Below are positions 5,999-11,274 of a DNA stretch of 11,274 nucleotides, piece after piece. The notes under the pieces are model-generated. The model was given only the letters and a program-made list of their open reading frames with translations, made no database searches and was not told the DNA's origin. Positions within the stretch are counted from its first letter, which is position 1, and each line of letters starts with the position of its first letter. The stretch covers positions 1 to 11,274 of the forward strand of contig SAAR01000091.1 in assembly GCA_009916335.1 (NCBI GenBank), given 5' to 3'. A program made the translations under genes and the position numbers. This DNA is from Erysipelotrichia bacterium (GTDB lineage Bacteria > Bacillota_I > Bacilli_A > Erysipelotrichales > Erysipelotrichaceae).

Positions 5999-7492
5999 AT
6001 GAATCAAGACTTATTAAAATTTTACGAAGAATACAAGGCAAAAACAAATGCTTACGCATTAGCAATGAGTACACTGTATTTTGACCAAGCAACCATTGCC
6101 CCTAAAGATGGTGCCTACTATGCTAATCAAGCAATGGCAATTTTAGCAGGTGAAAACTATTCCATTGCGACAAATCCAGAAGCCATTAAAAACATTGAAC
6201 AATTAGCAAAGGAAGAAGATTTAACCCCTGAGTTAAAAAAAGAATTATCGTTACTACTCAATGATTTAGAAGAAGAAAGAAATGTCCCTAAAGATGTTTT
6301 TGTGGCATTCACAAAAGCCGTTGCCGATAGTGAAAGTGCATGGCAGAAAGCAAAGGCAAAAAAAGATTATCAAATATTCAAACCTTACTTAAAAGAGGTT
6401 ATTGAAAAACAAAAAGAAGTATTGTCATATAGTAAAAAAGCAATGACTCCTTACGATATTTTATTAGATCGTTTTCAGTTAGGTATGAACAGCGAAAAAT
6501 ACGATGCTTTTTTTGATAAGATAAAAAGTGATTTAATTCCTTTTATTAAAACGATTCAAGAAAAAGGAAAAAAGATTGATGATTCTTTATTGTTTACAAA
6601 GTTTGATGTAAAAGAACAAGAAAAATTCATGGAGGAATTAAAACAATACATGAATGTCAATACACAAGAGTGCTATATGGGAACAAGTGAACACCCATTT
6701 ACTTCCTTCTTCTCTGCACATGATGTGCGTATTACAACACATTATTATGAAAATAATGTTATGTCAGCTATTCTTTCTACAATCCATGAATATGGTCATG
6801 CCCTATATGGCTTACAAGTTAATAAGGCATACGATGGAACTACCTTATCAAATGACATTGGTTTTGCGATGCATGAATCACAATCTCGTTTTATGGAAAA
6901 CCACATTGGTAGAAGTAAAGCTTTCTGGCAAGTGAACTATCCAAAATTACAAAGCCATTTTAAACAGTTAGAAGAGGTTAGCTTAGATCAATTTATGGAA
7001 ATGATTAATGTATCTTATCCTTCTTTAATTAGAACGGAAGCTGATGAATTGACCTATCCATTACATATTTTAATTCGTTATGAATTAGAAAAAGAAATAT
7101 TTAATGAAAATATTGATTTTGAAACATTGGATCGTTTATGGGCTGATAAATATGAACAATATTTAGGAATTCGTCCAAATGATGATAGTGAAGGTATCTT
7201 ACAAGATATGCACTGGGGAGCAGCTAATTTAGGGTATTTCCCTACCTATGCATTAGGAAGTGCCTTTGCCGCTCAGTTCTACCATCAATTAGAAAAAGAA
7301 ATAGATGTCGAAAGTGCACTTAAAAACAATGAATTTTATAAAATTAGTGATTGGCTAAAAACAAATATTCATCAATATGGAGCCTTTAAAGATGCTGATA
7401 CATTATTGTTGGAAGTTACAAAAGAACCATTTAATCCACAATACTACATTGATTATTTAATTGAAAAATTCAAAAAAGTATACCATGTATAA
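5999..7492 (+). CDS. M32 family metallocarboxypeptidase
   Basis: This cytosolic zinc carboxypeptidase (carboxypeptidase Taq family, peptidase M32) removes C-terminal residues from peptides. At 497 residues it has the family's usual length. The motifs occur in the expected order: HPF (232-234), DVRIT (242-246), the zinc site HEYGH (263-267) with catalytic E264, the third ligand E293 in HESQSR, IRTEADELTYPLHI near 345, and LQDMHWG before the C-terminal helices. The N-terminal half is the helical arm typical of the family. There is no signal peptide. The ATG at 5999 has GAGAGG (5985-5990) upstream. It is monocistronic: divergent from rpiA and ending in a strong hairpin. It probably works with the M42 peptidase encoded nearby in general peptide turnover, although the two are separate transcripts. 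Confidence 0.96.
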   Translation: MNQDLLKFYEEYKAKTNAYALAMSTLYFDQATIAPKDGAYYANQAMAILAGENYSIATNPEAIKNIEQLAKEEDLTPELKKELSLLLNDLEEERNVPKDVFVAFTKAVADSESAWQKAKAKKDYQIFKPYLKEVIEKQKEVLSYSKKAMTPYDILLDRFQLGMNSEKYDAFFDKIKSDLIPFIKTIQEKGKKIDDSLLFTKFDVKEQEKFMEELKQYMNVNTQECYMGTSEHPFTSFFSAHDVRITTHYYENNVMSAILSTIHEYGHALYGLQVNKAYDGTTLSNDIGFAMHESQSRFMENHIGRSKAFWQVNYPKLQSHFKQLEEVSLDQFMEMINVSYPSLIRTEADELTYPLHILIRYELEKEIFNENIDFETLDRLWADKYEQYLGIRPNDDSEGILQDMHWGAANLGYFPTYALGSAFAAQFYHQLEKEIDVESALKNNEFYKISDWLKTNIHQYGAFKDADTLLLEVTKEPFNPQYYIDYLIEKFKKVYHV

Positions 7493-7528
7493 AAAATAAC
7501 ACCCCTCACATTGAAGGGTGTTATTTTT
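7492..7528. terminator. bidirectional terminator between the M32 and yqeY genes
   Basis: AAAAATAACACCC (7492-7504) pairs perfectly over 13 bp with GGGTGTTATTTTT (7516-7528). The A-rich and T-rich flanks make it work on both strands. It overlaps the last base of the M32 stop codon and lies 7 nt beyond the yqeY stop. Confidence 0.9.
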
Positions 7529-7535
7529 ATACTTC

Positions 7536-7979
7536 TTATTTAATTAATTTAGCAAGGACTTCACTGATCCTTTTGCCATCTGTTTTTCCTGCATACTGTG
7601 AAAGCATTTCTTTCATAATCATACCTCTGCTTTTAGCAATTGGTCCTAAATTTAGTTTTTCCATAATCGCTTTAATCGCTGTTTCAATTTCCTCATCACT
7701 CATCTGTGCAGGTAAGTAGCTTTCAATGATCGCAATTTTACTTTTCGTTTCTTCAATTAACTCTTTACGATCCTTTGGTGTTTGTGCTAGTGTATCTTTT
7801 GTTTGCTTTAACTCTCTTTGTACAAAGGATAAAGCCTGCACATCACTAATCTCACTTCCCTTTTCTTTTTCTGCCAATGCAATCGCTGAAATAAGCAAAG
7901 AACAAACGCCATTTTTTAAGCTATCTTTATCTTTTAAAGCTTGCATTTTATCTTTTCTAAGTGTTGTTAATAATGACAT
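7536..7979 (-). CDS. yqeY: GatB/YqeY domain protein
   Basis: This small helical cytosolic protein has 147 residues and matches the YqeY family throughout. It opens MSLLTTLRKDKMQALKDKD, the middle carries RELKQTKDTLAQ, then IESYLPAQMSDEEI, and the end has GKTDGKRISEVL. The family is related to the tail domain of GatB, which binds tRNA in the glutamyl/aspartyl-tRNA amidotransferase. The free-standing protein has no firmly established role. The start at 7979 is chosen because it has AAGGGG (7985-7990) upstream and matches the family's usual start. An in-frame ATG at 8003 falls inside the -10 box. It lies 45 bp downstream of the AEC permease gene on the same strand and has its own promoter, so read-through and separate expression are both possible. 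Confidence 0.92.
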   Translation of the reverse strand: MSLLTTLRKDKMQALKDKDSLKNGVCSLLISAIALAEKEKGSEISDVQALSFVQRELKQTKDTLAQTPKDRKELIEETKSKIAIIESYLPAQMSDEEIETAIKAIMEKLNLGPIAKSRGMIMKEMLSQYAGKTDGKRISEVLAKLIK

Positions 7980-8001
7980 ATATACCCCTTCTTTCCTTTT
8001 C

Positions 8002-8010
8002 ATTATAACA
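8002..8010 (-). promoter_or_regulatory. extended -10 promoter of yqeY
   Basis: The minus strand reads TGTTATAAT, 22 bp before the chosen ATG. A TTGACA occurs only 7 bp upstream of the -10 box, which is too close to serve as its -35. The promoter lies 15 bp beyond the AEC stop codon. Confidence 0.6.
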
Positions 8011-8024
8011 TTCTTGTCAAATAA

Positions 8025-8945
8025 CTACATAATGGATTCAATGATCATACATAAAATTGGGATTGTGAATAAAGATAAGATTGTACTTAAAAAAATCAAA
8101 CGAACAGCTAATGGTGCATCACCATGATACTTCTCAGCCAAGATTGCCGTAGTAGTCCCTGCTGGCATTCCTGCTAGTACTGTGGCAACACTACTTACCA
8201 ATACAGGCAAATGACACAAATAACAACCTAATAGCACAAGTAGGGGAATAAATAGTAAACGAATGATTGAAAAATATAAACTCACTTTATTAAACACACT
8301 ACTGATATTAATTTCTGCTAAAATACCACCTATGACAATCATGGATAAAAACATTGTACAATCACTAATACCTGCTAAACTCTTACTTATAAATACAGGT
8401 AATTCAATAGGCAAAATCATGACTAGCATACCGACAAACACAGCGATAATACATGGGTGGCTGATGACTTTATAGATTACTTCTTTCCCTTTTGCACTAC
8501 TAAAACAAGCAATTCCACTAGACCACATTACAATACGCTGAGGAATTAAATAAAGCGAGGCAAACAACAAACCTTGTAACCCATATAAACCTTGTATGAG
8601 TGGACTTCCCATAAAACCAGCATTAGAACATATCGTAGCGTATTTTAATACTTTTTGTTGTTGCTCATTCGCAAAAGGATAGATAAAATGACTCATAATC
8701 TCACAAACAAGCTGAATAAGCAAAGAAACAATTAAGATTACGATACCCGAATAAACAATATCCATATTCATTTCTATCATAAAAGAATACACAATATTGC
8801 AAGGCAATACAACATAGATGACTAAATCAGTGATACCTTTTCTTACACTTGCTGGTATGATTTTTAGTTTATTTAAAATAAAACCAAGACTCATAAAAAT
8901 AAATAACTCAATTTGTAAGTTGATTAAGTTATTGAAATCGACCAT
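8025..8945 (-). CDS. AEC family transporter (auxin efflux carrier-type permease)
   Basis: This integral membrane protein of 306 residues has about ten hydrophobic segments in two halves and a basic loop between them. That is the layout of the AEC family (which includes malate and other organic-anion permeases in bacteria). Recognisable family blocks are DLVIYVVLPC (40-49), CSNAGFMGSP (106-115) with the conserved Asn-Gly-Pro pattern, and near the C-terminus AGMPAGTTTAILAEKYHGD. The substrate cannot be told from sequence. The ATG at 8945 is preferred over an in-frame ATG at 8963 because the latter would translate the ribosome binding site AGGAGGGG itself. It starts 25 bp after the M42 peptidase stop with no terminator between, so it is probably the second gene of that operon and may export or import a product of peptide breakdown. 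Confidence 0.9.
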   Translation of the reverse strand: MVDFNNLINLQIELFIFMSLGFILNKLKIIPASVRKGITDLVIYVVLPCNIVYSFMIEMNMDIVYSGIVILIVSLLIQLVCEIMSHFIYPFANEQQQKVLKYATICSNAGFMGSPLIQGLYGLQGLLFASLYLIPQRIVMWSSGIACFSSAKGKEVIYKVISHPCIIAVFVGMLVMILPIELPVFISKSLAGISDCTMFLSMIVIGGILAEINISSVFNKVSLYFSIIRLLFIPLLVLLGCYLCHLPVLVSSVATVLAGMPAGTTTAILAEKYHGDAPLAVRLIFLSTILSLFTIPILCMIIESIM

Positions 8946-8970
8946 TCTTCCCCTCCTAATCATTCCTTAT

Positions 8971-10050
8971 TTAAAAACTTGCAATGGTATCTGCATTCAT
9001 CGCCTTAACAAGCAATACGGCTAATTGCACAGCATACTCAAAATCTTCATAAGTTGTAAAACCATGATGAGAATGAATATAGCGAACAGGAATGCCAATG
9101 ACAATGGCTGGTGTCCCTTGATTTGCCATATGCAACATTGCCCCATTGGTTCCCCCACCACTTCGTACACTTTCCTGACAAGGAATGTGATGCACTTTAG
9201 CCAATGATAACGCAAATTTTTGATAGCGTGGATTCGTAATCATGCTTTTATCAAAATGGCGTAGCATGACTCCTTTTCGCATTGCACTTTGTACCAACCA
9301 CTCTTCTTGAAAAGTATCATCTGCAGGACACCCCTCAAAAACAATCGCAATATCTGGGTGAATCGTTTTTGTGATTAAGTTCATTCCTCGCTCCCCTACC
9401 TCTTCTTGTGCAGATAAAGTCGCAAGGACATTCACATCTAATGTTTCTTTCTCTAAACGCTTCAACGTTTCCATCAAGGCTGCACAACCAATACGACAAT
9501 CAAATGCCTTACCGATAAACAAATCCTTTTCTTCATCATAAGTACAGCTAACATCAGGTACAATAGGTGCTCCAATATTAATTTTAAAAGTATGAAGCAC
9601 TTCATCTTTACTACTTGCCCCTATATCTAATACCATTTGATCAAGCTGTAATGTTTCTGTTTGTTCTTTATTTGCCATAAAATGAGGAGGTTTACTCGCA
9701 ATGATACCACTAATATACTTCCCTTCTTCATTTCTAACTCTTACTTTACTAGCAGGCAAACTATTCGCAACCCAACCACCTAACGCTAAAAAACTCATCG
9801 TTCCATTAGGTTTAATGGCTTGCACAATCAATCCTACCTCATCACTATGAGCATCTAATAAAATAGATGGTTTATGACAATCATTATCTTTTCTATCAAA
9901 ATATAAATTACGCAAATGATCTTCTTTTAGGGTATATTGTTCACTTGCATATTCTCTAGCAACTGCTAATACTTCATCTTCAAAACCACTCACACCATTG
10001 GCATTACTAAACTTTTTAATCATCGCAATACTTTCTTTATTGACAATCAT
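8971..10050 (-). CDS. M42 family metallopeptidase (glutamyl aminopeptidase/FrvX type)
   Basis: This 359-residue cytosolic dinuclear metal aminopeptidase belongs to the family of large tetrahedral complexes that trim peptides from the N-terminus. The metal and catalytic residues are in place: H68 and D70 in DAHSDE, D184 in FDCRIG, E216-E217 in EEVGERG, E239 in FEGCPADD (aspartate in several relatives, though an EG form also seems usual), and H326 in RYIHSHHG. SGGGTNGAML (297-306) is another family block. The start is set at ATG 10050, eight bases after GGAGG, giving MIVNKESIAMIKKF. The frame is open 24 codons further upstream, but those run through the ribosome binding site and the likely -10 box. 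It is first in a probable operon with the AEC permease. Confidence 0.94.
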   Translation of the reverse strand: MIVNKESIAMIKKFSNANGVSGFEDEVLAVAREYASEQYTLKEDHLRNLYFDRKDNDCHKPSILLDAHSDEVGLIVQAIKPNGTMSFLALGGWVANSLPASKVRVRNEEGKYISGIIASKPPHFMANKEQTETLQLDQMVLDIGASSKDEVLHTFKINIGAPIVPDVSCTYDEEKDLFIGKAFDCRIGCAALMETLKRLEKETLDVNVLATLSAQEEVGERGMNLITKTIHPDIAIVFEGCPADDTFQEEWLVQSAMRKGVMLRHFDKSMITNPRYQKFALSLAKVHHIPCQESVRSGGGTNGAMLHMANQGTPAIVIGIPVRYIHSHHGFTTYEDFEYAVQLAVLLVKAMNADTIASF

Positions 10051-10081
10051 ACATACTACCTCCACACTTCTTATAACCTTT

Positions 10082-10110
10082 ATATTAGCATAATCATCAA
10101 TGCTTTTAAA
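10082..10110 (-). promoter_or_regulatory. candidate promoter of the M42-AEC operon
   Basis: The minus strand reads TTTAAA (10110-10105), a 17-bp spacer ending in TGC, then TAATAT (10087-10082). It is a modest promoter (four of six at -35, with a TGn extension at -10), placed about 30 bp upstream of the ATG. Confidence 0.5.
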
Positions 10111-10170
10111 CCGACTTTTCACACATAGTTTATCAAAAAAAGGAAATAATAAAAGTGATGGAGGTTTGGT

Positions 10171-10269
10171 ATGAATAAGTTTTCCTTACTTGAAATCGTT
10201 GTCATCTTACTCATCTTTTTAATTATTACAACCATCATTATTCCTAAAATTTTATTTTTTTATAAATAG
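10171..10269 (+). CDS. 32-residue pilin-like mini-protein
   Basis: This very short ORF has a strong ribosome binding site (GGAGG at 10160-10164, six bases before the ATG). It encodes MNKFSLLEIVVILLIFLIIT followed by TIIIPKILFFYK and a TAG stop. Set against a mature type IV pilin, counting F as residue 1, it has FSLLE with the key glutamate at +5, a 20-residue hydrophobic helix, and a proline at exactly +22, a hallmark of classical pilins. It lacks the glycine at -1 that prepilin peptidase normally needs (it has lysine), and all of the globular domain. It may be a functional helix-only peptide, or the conserved start of a decayed pilin gene. The next gene, 56 bp downstream, encodes a full pilin-like protein on the same strand. 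No terminator hairpin separates the two, only a T-rich run. Confidence 0.6.
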   Translation: MNKFSLLEIVVILLIFLIITTIIIPKILFFYK

Positions 10270-10292
10270 TTTTTTTTACTCTTTATTTGCGT

Positions 10293-10298
10293 TATAAT
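10293..10298 (+). promoter_or_regulatory. possible -10 box of the pilin-like gene
   Basis: A perfect TATAAT lies 27 bp before the ATG at 10326. The -35 region at 17 bp is only a T-run (10270-10275), so the promoter may be weak, or the gene may also be read from upstream of the mini-ORF. Confidence 0.45.
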
Positions 10299-10325
10299 AA
10301 TTTATATATTATAAGAGGTTATAAA

Positions 10326-11141
10326 ATGAAACAAAATAAGAAAGGCTTTACTTTAGTCGAAGTCATTGTTGTTTTAGTCATCATTGCTATTTTAATTGCC
10401 ATAGCCTTTTTTGCCATAATGAAATACATTGATGATGCGAACGATGCGAAAATATTAGCACAAGCACGTCCTGTATTAAACGCTAGTAAAGCAGAAGGGG
10501 TAAAATTGTATGCGAATGGCACATTAGAACAACTCGTAGATGATCAAGAAATACATAAAACCATTATGGAAATAGCTGAAGTAGAGGGACAATTAATCAA
10601 AATACAATTAAATGAAAAAGAAACATCTAGTGGGGATTTTATTGTTAAAATTCAAGATCGCTATATTGCGTATAATGACAAAAAACAAAGTTTTTCTTTT
10701 TTAGATAACTATGAAGATAATAATGTGAGTGAAATTGTGAATCATGCTTTAGTTAAGGAAGAAAGTGTATGTAAAATTATTAAAGATTATTTTAAAGATA
10801 GGAAGGGTTCCCTTGATTCAGAAGGGCCAAACTTTGGTAATGATATTAAACAAGCAATGGAACAACTAGGTTATGATTGTGATACTTATAGCTTTAGAAT
10901 TTGGAGTAAAAATAATCAAAATACAATCACCATAGGAACACCAAAAATTACAATGGATATGGTTGGTGACTATGTGGAAGTAACTCGTTATGATTATGGT
11001 ACTAGTGATGACTTCTCATCTACGCCTAAACGATATAGTGCAAAAGTAAAAATAACCTTTGCAAAAACAAAAGATCGCAATAATAAAGAAGTAATTTATC
11101 CAACCTATTATTTAGAGAATGTGGACTGGATAGAAAAATAA
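10326..11141 (+). CDS. type IV pilin-like protein with prepilin N-terminus
   Basis: This 271-residue protein has a class III-type prepilin signal: the short basic leader MKQNKKG, cleavage expected after G7, then FTLVEVIVVLVIIAILIAIA with glutamate at +5 (E12), which forms the membrane and assembly helix. The remaining 235 residues form a large hydrophilic domain with two cysteines only (C149 and C185), possibly a disulfide. This is much longer than competence pseudopilins of the ComGC type (about 100 residues), and I recognise no named C-terminal domain. The ATG at 10326 is preferred over the upstream extension because AGAGG sits just before it and because it gives a normal leader length. No prepilin peptidase, assembly ATPase or platform protein is visible in this window, so it is either an orphan or relies on machinery elsewhere. 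Confidence 0.88.
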   Translation: MKQNKKGFTLVEVIVVLVIIAILIAIAFFAIMKYIDDANDAKILAQARPVLNASKAEGVKLYANGTLEQLVDDQEIHKTIMEIAEVEGQLIKIQLNEKETSSGDFIVKIQDRYIAYNDKKQSFSFLDNYEDNNVSEIVNHALVKEESVCKIIKDYFKDRKGSLDSEGPNFGNDIKQAMEQLGYDCDTYSFRIWSKNNQNTITIGTPKITMDMVGDYVEVTRYDYGTSDDFSSTPKRYSAKVKITFAKTKDRNNKEVIYPTYYLENVDWIEK

Positions 11142-11148
11142 ATAGTAT

Positions 11149-11200
11149 AAAAACGAAGTATCTTTATAAATAATTCAAATAAAGAACTTCGTTTTTTTTT
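11149..11200. terminator. strong intrinsic terminator after the pilin-like gene, probably bidirectional
   Basis: AAAAACGAAGT plus TCTTTAT (11149-11167, one bulged A) pair with ATAAAGA plus ACTTCGTTTTT (11179-11196), giving a stem of about 18 bp. A run of nine T residues (11192-11200) follows. On the minus strand the outer arm ends in TTTTT, so it can also stop the convergent gene ending at 11199. Confidence 0.88.
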
Positions 11201-11274
11201 ACAATAGTTTTTCCCATAAACCAAAGATAAAGATAAAAATTATAATCACAGGTAATAGATAAGATACATAGAAT
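11199..11274 (-). CDS. C-terminal end of a membrane protein, cut by the window edge
   Basis: On the minus strand an open frame enters from the right edge and ends at TAA (11199-11201). The visible 24 residues are FYVSYLLPVIIIFIFIFGLW followed by EKLL, a transmembrane segment with a short charged tail. The stop codon abuts the terminator hairpin at 11149-11200, as expected for a convergent gene end. Too little is visible to assign a family, and chance openness of a 76-nt AT-rich frame cannot be excluded. Confidence 0.45.
   Translation of the reverse strand, partial: FYVSYLLPVIIIFIFIFGLWEKLL

Noticed and set aside
8011..8018. TTGACA close upstream of the yqeY -10 box as its -35
   Set aside because: The spacer to TATAAT is only 7 bp, which is incompatible with a normal sigma-A promoter. 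The extended -10 explains the promoter better.
11199..11274. Assignment of the right-edge fragment to a spore-maturation or other named membrane protein
   Set aside because: Only 24 mostly hydrophobic residues are visible, and any resemblance at that length and composition is not informative.

Overview
The window looks like chromosome of a low-GC Gram-positive bacterium (Bacillota). It is strongly AT-rich, translation starts sit behind AGGAGG/GGAGG-type ribosome binding sites, promoters have TATAAT -10 boxes, nearly every transcription unit ends in a hairpin plus T-run, and the single tRNA gene encodes its own CCA end. The protein flavour suggests an Erysipelotrichia-type gut Firmicute, but that is an impression and not a demonstrated placement. 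I see no insertion sequence, phage gene, CRISPR array or rRNA.

Layout from left to right. 1-437: an AT-rich non-coding stretch with two inverted repeats, then tRNA-Arg(CCG) on the minus strand with a terminator, then a compact divergent promoter region. 438-2066 (+): a three-helix membrane protein with a large, probably extracytoplasmic domain, function not recognised. 2156-3787 (-): a SulP-family anion transporter with a C-terminal STAS domain, convergent with the previous gene. 3972-4514 (+): a DJ-1/PfpI-family gene interrupted by one in-frame TAA at codon 29. 4673-5867 (-): ribose-5-phosphate isomerase A followed by a small lipoprotein gene, likely one operon. 5999-7492 (+): an M32 metallocarboxypeptidase. 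7536-10050 (-): an M42 aminopeptidase and an AEC-family permease, closely spaced, then a yqeY-like gene with its own promoter. 10171-11141 (+): a 32-residue ORF that looks like only the N-terminal helix of a type IV pilin, followed by a full 271-residue pilin-like protein. At the right edge there is the hydrophobic C-terminus of a minus-strand gene.

Most genes are housekeeping or general metabolism: pentose phosphate pathway, peptide turnover by two metallopeptidases, anion uptake, and a tRNA-amidotransferase-like protein. The M42 peptidase/AEC permease pair may couple peptide breakdown with small-metabolite transport, but that is inference from spacing alone. No large accessory system is visible. 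The most unusual items are the mini-pilin ORF next to a large orphan pilin, the nonsense-interrupted DJ-1 gene, a divergent phosphate loop in RpiA, and repeated use of one nine-base promoter core, TGTTATAAT, five times.
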